The translations under genes and the position numbers were made by a program. From Pseudomonadota bacterium (GTDB taxonomy: Bacteria > Pseudomonadota > Alphaproteobacteria > Rhodospirillales > Magnetospirillaceae), in contig JAEZFE010000494.1 of NCBI GenBank assembly GCA_023437865.1, positions 1 through 7,698 of the forward strand: DNA of 7,698 nucleotides. Reading direction: 5' to 3'. Below are positions 1 to 6,573 of this stretch, in pieces. The notes under the pieces are model-generated. The model saw only the letters and a program-made list of their open reading frames with translations, made no database searches and was not told the origin of the DNA. Positions within the stretch are counted from its first letter, which is position 1, and the number at the start of each line of letters is the position of its first letter.

Positions 1-404
1 AGGCTGTGCAGGCCGGTGGCGCCACCATGCACCGCCTGGGCCTGTCGGAAACCCTGCTGCTGTTTCCTGAACACCGCGCCTTCCTGCCGCTGGATCAGGC
101 GGTGGCCCGGCTCAAGCGTTCCTGTCCGGAAAAGAAGGTGGTGGTCGAAGTTACCTCGGTGGATCAGGCGGTGCTGGCGGCAAAGGCCGGCGCCGATGTC
201 ATCCAACTGGAGAAGTTCGCGCCCGCCCAACTGGCCGAATGCGCCCGTGCGCTGGCCGCCCATCCGGTGATCCTGGCCGCTGCTGGCGGCGTCAACGCCG
301 CCAATGCTGGCGATTATGCAAAGGCCGGTGCCTCGGTTCTGGTCACCTCGGCCCCCTATTGGGCGCCGCCAAAGGATGTGGCGGTGAGCATCGCCGCCGG
401 ATAG
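1..404 (+). CDS. modD: ModD-like protein, C-terminal part (5' truncated by window)
   Basis: This is the last ~134 residues of a protein whose start lies outside the window; the first complete codon is at base 3. It resembles ModD, a relative of nicotinate-nucleotide pyrophosphorylase (quinolinate phosphoribosyltransferase, NadC) found beside molybdate ABC transporter genes. The visible part fits the C-terminal alpha/beta barrel: an HRLGLSETLLLF stretch near the truncated end, then VVVEVTSVDQA, AKAGADVIQLEKF and HPVILAAAGGVNAANAGDYAKAGASVLVTSAPYW motifs split here as VILAAAGGVNAAN and GASVLVTSAPYW, typical of the phosphate-binding end of NadC-type barrels. The exact reaction of ModD is not established; a role linked to molybdenum uptake is inferred from its usual neighbours, which are not visible here. 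A plain NadC is the alternative, but the HRLGLSETLLLF segment favours ModD. No functional link to the iron operon downstream is evident. Confidence 0.8.
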   Translation, partial: AVQAGGATMHRLGLSETLLLFPEHRAFLPLDQAVARLKRSCPEKKVVVEVTSVDQAVLAAKAGADVIQLEKFAPAQLAECARALAAHPVILAAAGGVNAANAGDYAKAGASVLVTSAPYWAPPKDVAVSIAAG

Positions 405-450
405 CCGGCGCCGGGGAGAGGCGGCGCCCCACCGGACCGCGAGTATTTTT
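395..450 (+). terminator. weak candidate terminator after modD
   Basis: Two overlapping GC-rich hairpins follow or span the modD stop. The first has arms CGCCGG (395-400) and CCGGCG (405-410), with the stop codon in its loop. The second has arms GGCGCCG (407-413) and CGGCGCC (422-428) around an 8-base loop. A run of five T lies at 446-450, but 17 bases after the second stem, so this is not a canonical intrinsic terminator. It could slow or end modD transcription; the call is tentative. Confidence 0.3.
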
Positions 451-493
451 GCAGGCGCGTTACTGACTCCCGATGACGTTTCCGTCCTACCTG

Positions 494-520
494 TTGCGCG
501 AATGACTCGCATTCGCGCAA
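494..520. promoter_or_regulatory. perfect palindrome, candidate Fur-type iron operator
   Basis: Arms TTGCGCGAATG (494-504) and CATTCGCGCAA (510-520) are exact reverse complements around the spacer ACTCG. The core GCGAATGA...GCATTCGC matches 11 of 19 positions of the classical Fur box and keeps its AATGA/CATT pattern. The site lies 28 bases before the favoured start of a TonB-dependent siderophore receptor, where a ferric-uptake repressor would be expected. No T tract follows, so it is unlikely to be a terminator. Another iron regulator or a different dimeric repressor remains possible. No convincing -35/-10 pair was found around it. Confidence 0.6.
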
Positions 521-534
521 GCCTCTCATGGGAT

Positions 535-540
535 GGAAGG
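535..540 (+). promoter_or_regulatory. ribosome binding site deciding the receptor start
   Basis: GGAAGG lies 8 bases before the ATG at 549. The earlier in-frame ATG at 528 has no purine-rich sequence upstream, and the later ones at 588 and 594 are less well placed, so 549 is preferred. Confidence 0.55.
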
Positions 541-548
541 ATTGCAGG

Positions 549-3002
549 ATGGGGGTGAAGACGTCGAACCGGCCGGGGGCGCGCGCCATGCGCATGGGGC
601 TTACGTCCTCGGCTCGTGTGGTGGTTCTGGTGGCCGCTGCCGCCCTGCTGTCCGATCCCGCCCTGGCCGAGCAGGCTGTTCCGTCCCAGGTTGTCGCCGG
701 GCAGGCCATCGAATTCCATATTCCGGCCCAAGACCTGAATGGCGCCTTGCTCAGCTTTGCCCGCGCCGCCGGGATGCAGGTGTTCTTTGACGCCGAATGG
801 GTCCGTGGCCGCACCAGCGCGACCCTCGACGGTAAATTCACCGCCGAGCAAGGCCTGGTCCAGATGCTGGCTGGCACCGGTCTGACCTGGCGCTTCACCG
901 CCGGCAACACGGTCACCCTGGAGAAGATGCCCGAGGTCAGCGACGACGCCATGATCATGGCCCCGGTGGCGGTCGACGCCAAGATCTCCGGCCCGGCGCA
1001 GGCCGAGATCGGCAACCTGCCGCCCGCCTATGCCGGCGGTCAGGTGGCGCGCGGCGGTAAGCTCGGCATCCTCGGCAACCGCGATGTCATGGATACGCCG
1101 TTCAATCAGACCAGCTACACCGCGGAAACCATCGAAAATCAGCAATCGCGCACGGTGGCGCATGTGCTGGAGAACGACCCGTCGGTGCGCTTCACCACGC
1201 CGGGCGGCCACGCCCAGGAGAATTACAAGGTCCGCGGTTTCCCGGTCCAGGCCAACGATCTGGCGCTGAACGGCATGTACGGCTTGGCCCCCAATGGCCA
1301 TGCCGGCACCGAGTTCGTCGAACGCGTCGAGGTGCTCAAGGGCCCCAACGCCCTGCTCAACGGCATCGCTCCCAGCGGCGCGGTGGGCGGCGCCATCAAC
1401 CTGGTCACCAAGCGGGCCGCCGACAGGCCGGTCACCGAGGTTACCGGCGACTTCACCTCCGGCGGCCAGGGCGGCTCGCATGTGGACGTGGGCCGCCGTT
1501 TCGGCGCAGACGGTAAGCTGGGCGTGCGCGTCAACGGCGTCTACCGCGACGGCGATACCGGTGTCGACGGTCAGAAGAAGGAAAGCAGGATGGCGGTGAT
1601 CGGCGCCGATTACCGGGGCGACAATCTGCGCCTGACACTTGACGCCTATGCTGACCGCGAAGCCTTCGAGGGGGGCAGCCCCATGAACGCCCAGATGACC
1701 GGCACGGCGGTGCCCAGTGCGCCCAAATCCACCACCAATTTTTTCCGCGGCATCTATGGCCAGCAGGAAAACAACGCGGTCATCACCCGCGCGGAATACG
1801 ACATCACCCGCGATGTGACCGCCTATGCCGGTATCGGTGTGCTGTACAACACCCAGAACGGCTTCATCACCTCAACCCACGCCCGCAACGTCACCGCCAC
1901 CGGCGCCAGCACCGGCAGCCAGACCGTCAATCGGCGTGACTTCACCGATTCCGTCTCCGCCGAAACCGGTGTGCGCGCCAATTTCCAGACCGGCGACGTG
2001 GGGCATCAGGTGGTGGCCAGCTACACCCAGCTGGATCAGGACATCGGCACCATCAATGTGATGAGCTCGGCCTTCGCGTCGAACATCTACAACCCGATCG
2101 CCCCGCCGCTCGCCCGCAATCCGGGCGAGGCCTACACCTCGGAAATCAACTCCTTCACCAGCATGGCGCTGGCCGACACCCTGTCGGCTCTGGACGACCG
2201 GGTGCAACTGACGCTGGGCGCGCGGAACCAGCGCGTGCACGCCAAATCCTTCACTTCGGGCGGCGCCGAAAGCGCCAATTACGACAAGACGGCGCTCACC
2301 CCGGCGGTGGGCCTGGTGATCAAGCCACTGCCCCAGTTGTCGCTCTACGGCAATTACATCGAGGCGCTGACCAAGGGTGACCGCGTTGGGACCACCTACA
2401 CCAACGCGGGCCATGTATTCGCGCCTTACGTCAGCAAGCAGAAGGAGGCCGGCATTAAGTGGGACGCCGGCAAGCTCGCCAACACGCTGAGCGTCTTCCA
2501 GATCGACCGTCACGTTCTCAACACTTCCGGTAACACCGCCGTCGAGGGCGAGCAGCGTAACCGGGGTGTCGAGTGGAACGTCTTCGGTGAGCTGGTGGAC
2601 CGGGTCAGGGTGCTGGGCGGTGTCGCCTATACCGAGGGTGTGATGACCAAGAGCGCCCGTGGTTTGCTCGACGGCAAGACCGCGTTTGGCACGCCCAAAT
2701 GGCAGGGTAATCTGGGCCTGGAATGGGACCCGCCCATGCTCCAGGGCCTGACGCTGGAAGGCCGTGCCGTCTATACCGACGCTCAATATGTCAATTCCGC
2801 CAACACCCTGGAAATTCCGGAATGGTGGCGTCTGGACCTGGGCATGCGCTACGCCCTGGCGGTCCATGGCAACGACGTCACCCTGCGCGGTTACGTCATC
2901 AACGTGATGGGCAAGGATTATTGGGCCGGCACTTTCGCCGATGGCTACGTCACCATCAGCGAGCCGCGCACCTTCATGTTGTCCGCCTCGGTGGGCTTCT
3001 GA
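549..3002 (+). CDS. TonB-dependent siderophore receptor with N-terminal STN signalling domain
   Basis: This is an outer-membrane receptor of 817 residues, the usual size for the FpvA/FecA-like transducer class, that imports a ferric chelate using TonB energy. A basic n-region and hydrophobic VVVLVAAAALL lead to a likely signal peptidase site after ALA at about residue 40. Residues ~54-127 form an STN domain (IEFHIPAQDLNGALLSFARA, then a VQMLAGTGLTWRF stretch). A short TonB-box-like stretch (MIMAPVAVDA) follows at ~135-144. The plug is at ~178-288, with YKVRGF, ERVEVLKGPNALLNG and GGAINLVTKRA. The rest is the beta-barrel, ending in the aromatic signature SASVGF. In known members the STN domain signals to a FecR-type anti-sigma factor, but no fecI or fecR is present in this window. 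The substrate cannot be told; a siderophore is most likely. A Fur-like palindrome sits just upstream, and the next gene begins on its stop codon (TGATG). An alternative start is the ATG at 528 (824 residues). Confidence 0.93.
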   Translation: MGVKTSNRPGARAMRMGLTSSARVVVLVAAAALLSDPALAEQAVPSQVVAGQAIEFHIPAQDLNGALLSFARAAGMQVFFDAEWVRGRTSATLDGKFTAEQGLVQMLAGTGLTWRFTAGNTVTLEKMPEVSDDAMIMAPVAVDAKISGPAQAEIGNLPPAYAGGQVARGGKLGILGNRDVMDTPFNQTSYTAETIENQQSRTVAHVLENDPSVRFTTPGGHAQENYKVRGFPVQANDLALNGMYGLAPNGHAGTEFVERVEVLKGPNALLNGIAPSGAVGGAINLVTKRAADRPVTEVTGDFTSGGQGGSHVDVGRRFGADGKLGVRVNGVYRDGDTGVDGQKKESRMAVIGADYRGDNLRLTLDAYADREAFEGGSPMNAQMTGTAVPSAPKSTTNFFRGIYGQQENNAVITRAEYDITRDVTAYAGIGVLYNTQNGFITSTHARNVTATGASTGSQTVNRRDFTDSVSAETGVRANFQTGDVGHQVVASYTQLDQDIGTINVMSSAFASNIYNPIAPPLARNPGEAYTSEINSFTSMALADTLSALDDRVQLTLGARNQRVHAKSFTSGGAESANYDKTALTPAVGLVIKPLPQLSLYGNYIEALTKGDRVGTTYTNAGHVFAPYVSKQKEAGIKWDAGKLANTLSVFQIDRHVLNTSGNTAVEGEQRNRGVEWNVFGELVDRVRVLGGVAYTEGVMTKSARGLLDGKTAFGTPKWQGNLGLEWDPPMLQGLTLEGRAVYTDAQYVNSANTLEIPEWWRLDLGMRYALAVHGNDVTLRGYVINVMGKDYWAGTFADGYVTISEPRTFMLSASVGF

Positions 3003-3277
3003 TGTCGGCCGCCGGCCAGTGTGCCGCCCTCGCCGCCACCGGCGTGGGGGTGGCGGCCTTCTACCTTGCCTCGCCGCGCCAGCAGCTCTTGCGCCGGCCT
3101 TTGCCGGCCCGTGCCGGACGGCTGTCGGGTGCGGCGATGCTGGTGCTGGCCGGGCTCCTATGGGGGCGCGAGCTTCACCCGGCCACCGCGCTGTTCGTCG
3201 CGCTGACCACCGCCATGCTGTTCGCCATGGCCTATCCCGCCGTGGCGGCCCTTGCTGCCGGGCGGCGCCAGCCATGA
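3002..3277 (+). CDS. small membrane protein, DUF3325-like
   Basis: This 91-residue protein starts with ATG one base into the receptor's stop (TGATG), so it is translationally coupled. It has hydrophobic segments at ~6-22, ~43-54 and ~60-85, separated by a basic stretch (SPRQQLLRRPLPARAGR), consistent with two or three membrane helices in the inner membrane. Size, the YLASPRQ motif after the first helix and the position between a TonB receptor and a PepSY protein resemble DUF3325 proteins, whose function is unknown. A supporting role in siderophore-iron uptake is inferred from context. The family name is from memory of the pattern and is tentative; the gene itself is well supported by its coupling at both ends (ATGA overlap with the next gene). 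Confidence 0.75.
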   Translation: MSAAGQCAALAATGVGVAAFYLASPRQQLLRRPLPARAGRLSGAAMLVLAGLLWGRELHPATALFVALTTAMLFAMAYPAVAALAAGRRQP

Positions 3278-3558
3278 GCACGAAGCGCCTCGACTGGGCC
3301 AGCAAGTCGGTGGCCGGGACGGTGCTGGGCTTCGGCCTTGCCGTCGGGCTCGTTGGTCTCTTCGCCTGGGTGGGGCCGGGCGGCCTGCGGGCCGTGAACA
3401 AGTTCCAGTTCAACATGTGGCTGGTGCCGCCGCTCTGGCTGGGCATTCTCAGCGCCAGCTTCCTGTTCCGCAGCGGCCTCAGGGCGTGGATGTGGCTGGG
3501 GGGCGCCAATGTCCTGGCCCATGCCGCCCTGTACGCCTGCCGCCATTTGCTCCGCTAG
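3274..3558 (+). CDS. small membrane protein of iron-uptake operon, possibly DUF3649-like
   Basis: This 94-residue protein begins in an ATGA overlap with the preceding gene. The pattern is a short basic start (MSTKRLDWASK), a first helix at ~12-34 (VAGTVLGFGLAVGLVGLFAW), a second at ~47-65 (NMWLVPPLWLGILSASFLF) and a third at ~70-88 (RAWMWLGGANVLAHAAL). The segment MWLVPPLW...FRSGLRAWMWLG is typical of small membrane proteins seen beside PepSY proteins in TonB-receptor operons, often labelled DUF3649 or iron uptake protein. Biochemical function is unknown. It probably sits in the inner membrane with the PepSY protein that follows 9 bases later. The gene call is firm; the family call is tentative. 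Confidence 0.75.
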   Translation: MSTKRLDWASKSVAGTVLGFGLAVGLVGLFAWVGPGGLRAVNKFQFNMWLVPPLWLGILSASFLFRSGLRAWMWLGGANVLAHAALYACRHLLR

Positions 3559-3567
3559 GCCTGATCC

Positions 3568-5172
3568 ATGCGTCCCGACATTCTCCGTACCTATAAGACC
3601 CTGCACACCTGGACCGGCATCGTCACCGGCATGGTCCTGTTCATTGCGTTCTATGCCGGGGCGCTGACCATGTTCGAGGCGCCGCTCACCCGCTGGGCCT
3701 CGCCTCCCGGCGCCGTCACGCCCACCGGCATCGGCCGGGCCGACGAGCTGATGGTGCTGACTCTGGCGGTGCGGCCCGAAATCGGGCGCGAATTCACCCT
3801 GCACCTGGGCGATGCAGCGGAGGTGCCAGCGCGCCTGACCTGGCGCAAGAGCGTCGAGGACGCGACCCAATGGTCCTCGGCCCTGGAGCCTGACGGCAGC
3901 GTGCGGCTGACCCGCCTGCGCCCGTCGGGGTTGGGCCAATTGATCGACGACCTTCACCGCACCGGCGGCATTCCGGGCGATCCCGAGATCGGCACCATGG
4001 TCATGGGCGTGGTCAGTGGCGTCTACGTGCTGGCCCTGGTCTCGGGCGTGGTGCTGGTGCTGCCGTCGCTGCTCCGCGACCTGTTCGCCTTGTGCATCGG
4101 CCCCAACCTCAAGCGCCTGTGGATGGACGCCCACAATCTGGTGGGTATCTTCAGCCTGCCGTTCCATCTGGTCATCGCCCTGACGGCGGTGGTGTTCGGC
4201 CTGCATGACGAGATCTATGACACCCTCAACAAGGTGGTCTACGAAAGCCGCTTGCAGGAGGTCATGAGGGCCGACAGCCCGTTCAGCGCCATCAAGCCGA
4301 ACCGCCAGCCGGCCGCCATGTTGCCGGTGGATGCCTTGGTGCAGCGGGTCAAGGAGCGCGCCCCCGGCTTCGAACCGTTCAGCCTGCAATACCGGGGAGC
4401 TGGCACCAAAGGCGCCATCGTGCGGGTCTGGGGCTACGACCACCGCTATCTGATGCGCGGCAAGGGGTTCGTGATGATGAGCCCGGTGACCGGCGAGGTG
4501 GTCAATACCGAATACCTGCCCGGCCAGCAGGGCACCTGGGCGGCCATGGTCGCCGCCTTCTTCGCCCTGCATTTCGGCAGCTTCGGCGGTGAGCTGATGC
4601 GATGGTCGTATCTGGTACTGGGGCTTTCCGGCGCCTTCCTGTTCTATTCGGGCAATCTGCTGTGGATCGAAAGCCGGCGCCGCACCGAACGGCGGCACGG
4701 CGCTTCGGTCCAGCAGTCTCGCTCGACGCGCCTCATGGCCTCGGCCACCGTCGGAATCTGCCTGGGCGCCATGTTCGGCCTTTCGCTGACCATCGTGGCG
4801 GGGCGCTGGCTGCATGGCATGGTGGCCGATCTCAATGCCTGGCACCGGGGCATCTATTACGCGGCGTGGGCGGGCGCGCTGGCCTGGGCCTTTTATCGTG
4901 GTGCGGCGCGGGCGGCCATCTATCTGCTGTGGCTGGCTGCCGCCGCCACCGCCGCCATTCCGCTGACCTCGCTGATTGGATGGATGGTGCCGGCGTTCGA
5001 CCCCTGGCCCTCGGCGGCTGCGTCCAGCCCGGCCATTGACGCCATTGCCCTGGCTGGCGCCGCCGCTTTTGCCTGGGCCGCCCGTGCCACCACGCGCCGG
5101 GCCGAAGGCGGCGCCGCCGACAGCGTGTGGTCGGCGCCGAAAGCGGACGGTGAGCCTGAGGCGACGGCTTAG
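3568..5172 (+). CDS. PepSY-domain inner-membrane protein, putative siderophore reductase (PiuB/FoxB-like)
   Basis: This 534-residue polytopic protein belongs to the PepSY-associated transmembrane family (COG3182-like). Helices are visible at ~12-35 (LHTWTGIVTGMVLFIAFYAG), ~143-166, ~189-212 (HNLVGIFSLPFHLVIALTAVV) and ~324-366. An extra C-terminal block of about four more hydrophobic segments follows at ~391-412, ~427-443, ~447-474 and ~489-506. The first periplasmic region (~37-140) and the second (~214-320) would hold the PepSY parts. Histidines at or near membrane segments (H13, H189, H200, H335) recall the heme-ligating histidines of FoxB, a Pseudomonas ferrioxamine reductase of this family. 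Reduction of imported ferric siderophore is therefore a reasonable inference, not proven. It is the last gene of the iron operon, 9 bases after its neighbour, with only a weak RBS. Its TAG overlaps the convergent gene's stop. The C-terminal helices exceed the usual ~380-residue length. Confidence 0.85.
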   Translation: MRPDILRTYKTLHTWTGIVTGMVLFIAFYAGALTMFEAPLTRWASPPGAVTPTGIGRADELMVLTLAVRPEIGREFTLHLGDAAEVPARLTWRKSVEDATQWSSALEPDGSVRLTRLRPSGLGQLIDDLHRTGGIPGDPEIGTMVMGVVSGVYVLALVSGVVLVLPSLLRDLFALCIGPNLKRLWMDAHNLVGIFSLPFHLVIALTAVVFGLHDEIYDTLNKVVYESRLQEVMRADSPFSAIKPNRQPAAMLPVDALVQRVKERAPGFEPFSLQYRGAGTKGAIVRVWGYDHRYLMRGKGFVMMSPVTGEVVNTEYLPGQQGTWAAMVAAFFALHFGSFGGELMRWSYLVLGLSGAFLFYSGNLLWIESRRRTERRHGASVQQSRSTRLMASATVGICLGAMFGLSLTIVAGRWLHGMVADLNAWHRGIYYAAWAGALAWAFYRGAARAAIYLLWLAAAATAAIPLTSLIGWMVPAFDPWPSAAASSPAIDAIALAGAAAFAWAARATTRRAEGGAADSVWSAPKADGEPEATA

Positions 5173-6245
5173 GCGGTGAAGGCGACCTGGGCGATGGGGG
5201 GAAGGGTGGTGGCGAGACAGCGCCAGTGCTCGCCGCCATCCTGGCTGAGCCACAGATTGCCCGTGGTCGAGCCCATGGCCAGCGTTTCGCCGGATGCATC
5301 CACCGCCAGGGCGTGGCGGTAGACGAGGTCGTAGCTGCGGGCCGGCAAGCCGTCGGCCAGCGCGGTGAAGCTGGCGCCGCCATCGTCGGTGCGGTTGACC
5401 ACCAGGTGAAGCTCAGCCGGCACGCGGCACTCGTCCTTGATTGCAGGCACGAACCAGGCGGTTCCGGGTGCGGCGGGATGGGCGGCCACGGCGAAGCCGA
5501 AGGCCGATGGCCGGACATCGCGGATTTCCTCGAAGGTGTCGCCGCCATCGATCGAGCGGAAGATGCCGTTGTGGTGCTGGCACCATACCACCTCGGGCGC
5601 CGCCCGGCATTGGGCCAGCCGGTGCGGGTCCTGATGGACCGGGTCGAAGGCTTGGTCGGGCGGCATGTACTCGGCGCGCAGGCCGTGCCCGGCCTGCCGC
5701 CAGCTTGCCCCGGCATCCGTGCTCCTCCAAATTCCGCCCGAAGAGATGCCGACGGTCAGGCGCCGGCTGTCGCGCGGGTCTACCAGGATCGAGTGCAGGC
5801 CGGGCAGGTCGTAGCCGCCGCCGAACCACCGCGCCCGCTCGGGGACGGCCCACAGGGACTCGACCAGCGACCAGCTCTGGCCGCCATCGGTGCTGGTGAA
5901 CAGGGCGGCGGGCAGCGTGCCGGCCCACAGGCGCCCGGGTTCGTCCGCACCGCCCGCTTCCAGCGTCCACACCACGTCCACCGCCGGGGCAGCCGGATCG
6001 GCCTGGACCGGGAAGGCCGGCGCCGGCAGTGCCCGCCAGGTGGCGCCGCCATCATCCGAGCGGTGCAGCTTGACGCCGAAATGGCCCAGCCGCAGCGCCG
6101 TGATCAATCCGCCGTCGCGCGGATCGGCCAGCACGGCACTCACCGGTTCGCCCAGGAAGCAGGGCGGCAGGGCCACCCAATCCTCGCCTTGGCGGTGAAA
6201 GCGCAACAGCCCCTTCCGGCTGGCGACGAGCAGAAGGTCCGGCAT
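5169..6245 (-). CDS. cytoplasmic Asp-box (BNR/sialidase-like) beta-propeller protein
   Basis: This 358-residue protein has six Asp-box motifs (S/T-x-D-x-G-x-x-W/F) at about 63-70 (SDDGGATW), 118-125 (STDGGQSW), 175-182 (STDAGASW), 231-238 (SIDGGDTF), 286-293 (TDDGGASF) and 334-341 (SQDGGEHW). Their even 48-57 residue spacing indicates a six-bladed propeller of the WD40/YVTN/BNR class often labelled exo-alpha-sialidase or glycosyl hydrolase. There is no signal peptide (MPDLLLVASRKGLLRF), so a cytoplasmic role is likely and true sialidase activity unlikely. A WCQHHNG stretch at ~221-227 could be a functional site. ATG at 6245 is chosen because GGAGG (6256-6252) lies 6 bases upstream; a GTG at 6251 in the same frame overlaps the upstream stop and directly abuts that RBS. 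The gene lies 2 bases after a MoaD/ThiS-like gene, so the two are surely co-translated. Function unknown. Confidence 0.88.
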   Translation of the reverse strand: MPDLLLVASRKGLLRFHRQGEDWVALPPCFLGEPVSAVLADPRDGGLITALRLGHFGVKLHRSDDGGATWRALPAPAFPVQADPAAPAVDVVWTLEAGGADEPGRLWAGTLPAALFTSTDGGQSWSLVESLWAVPERARWFGGGYDLPGLHSILVDPRDSRRLTVGISSGGIWRSTDAGASWRQAGHGLRAEYMPPDQAFDPVHQDPHRLAQCRAAPEVVWCQHHNGIFRSIDGGDTFEEIRDVRPSAFGFAVAAHPAAPGTAWFVPAIKDECRVPAELHLVVNRTDDGGASFTALADGLPARSYDLVYRHALAVDASGETLAMGSTTGNLWLSQDGGEHWRCLATTLPPIAQVAFTA

Positions 6246-6247
6246 GC

Positions 6248-6517
6248 TCACCCTCCCGACAGGGCCTGGAAGACGAAGACGTCGTCGGCGGGTCCGACCT
6301 CATCGCTCAAGCCGATGCGGTCGGTGACGGGCCGGTCGTTGATGAAGACGTTGACGTGCCGGCGCAGGCGTCCCTGCTCGTCGACCACATAGCCGCGCAG
6401 CGGCGGATTGGCGGCGAACACATTGTCCAGCACCTGGCGCACCGTGCCGCCGCCGCAATACGCCGGCGGGCACGCGACGTGGCGGCGCAGATTGGCGGTG
6501 AACACAACCTTCCCCAT
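6248..6517 (-). CDS. MoaD/ThiS-family ubiquitin-like sulfur carrier protein
   Basis: This 89-residue protein has the beta-grasp pattern of MoaD/ThiS: an N-terminal strand (KVVFTANLRRHV), a helix region containing TVRQVLDNVFAANPPL, a strand with RRHVNVFINDRPV, the L-x-D-E-V-x-x-x-D-x-V-F-V-F motif (LSDEVGPADDVFVF), and the C-terminal Gly-Gly (QALSGG). In this family the terminal glycine is adenylated by an E1-like enzyme (MoeB/ThiF) and turned into a thiocarboxylate, giving sulfur for molybdopterin, thiamin or other products. No E1, MoaE or ThiG gene is in the window, so the acceptor is unknown. Two cysteines (C16, C21) lie in an insertion before the helix. A strong GGAGG (6527-6523) is 5 bases before the ATG. 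The downstream partner is the Asp-box propeller, which suggests a dedicated role outside standard molybdopterin synthesis. Confidence 0.88.
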   Translation of the reverse strand: MGKVVFTANLRRHVACPPAYCGGGTVRQVLDNVFAANPPLRGYVVDEQGRLRRHVNVFINDRPVTDRIGLSDEVGPADDVFVFQALSGG

Positions 6518-6521
6518 ATCT

Positions 6522-6545
6522 GCCTCCGTCCATGGCGCTGGAGGC
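6522..6545 (-). promoter_or_regulatory. moaD-like RBS inside a potential sequestering hairpin
   Basis: On the minus strand GCCTCC (6545-6540) can pair with GGAGGC (6527-6522), which contains the Shine-Dalgarno sequence of the MoaD-like gene; the loop is 12 bases. A six-pair GC stem could limit ribosome access. The RBS itself is clear; the regulatory hairpin is a possibility only. Confidence 0.4.
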
Positions 6546-6573
6546 GGATATTGGGGGGTGAGCCGATGGCGGC

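Noticed and set aside
494..520. Palindrome considered as a transcription terminator for modD
   Set aside because: It is not followed by a T tract on either useful side and lies right at the receptor's 5' region, with an iron-box-like core, so an operator is more likely.
1872..3509. 545-codon open frame on the minus strand antisense to the receptor and two small genes
   Set aside because: Low-complexity Arg/Pro/Gly-rich N-terminal part and no domain; the receptor frame is unambiguous across this stretch.
3232..5253. 673-codon open frame on the minus strand antisense to the PepSY gene
   Set aside because: Its translation is rich in His, Gln, Gly and Arg with no recognisable domain, as expected from the complement of a GC-rich gene. 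The plus-strand PepSY gene in the same place has clear helices and family motifs.
5169..6245. Repeated GATGGCGGC-like DNA motifs considered as a DNA repeat or CRISPR-like array
   Set aside because: They encode the DGG core of successive Asp boxes and vary at flanking positions, so they reflect protein repeats rather than a DNA element.
5226..6392. 388-codon plus-strand open frame opposite the propeller and MoaD-like genes
   Set aside because: The minus-strand frames have six Asp boxes and a beta-grasp signature with good ribosome binding sites; this frame shows no family features.
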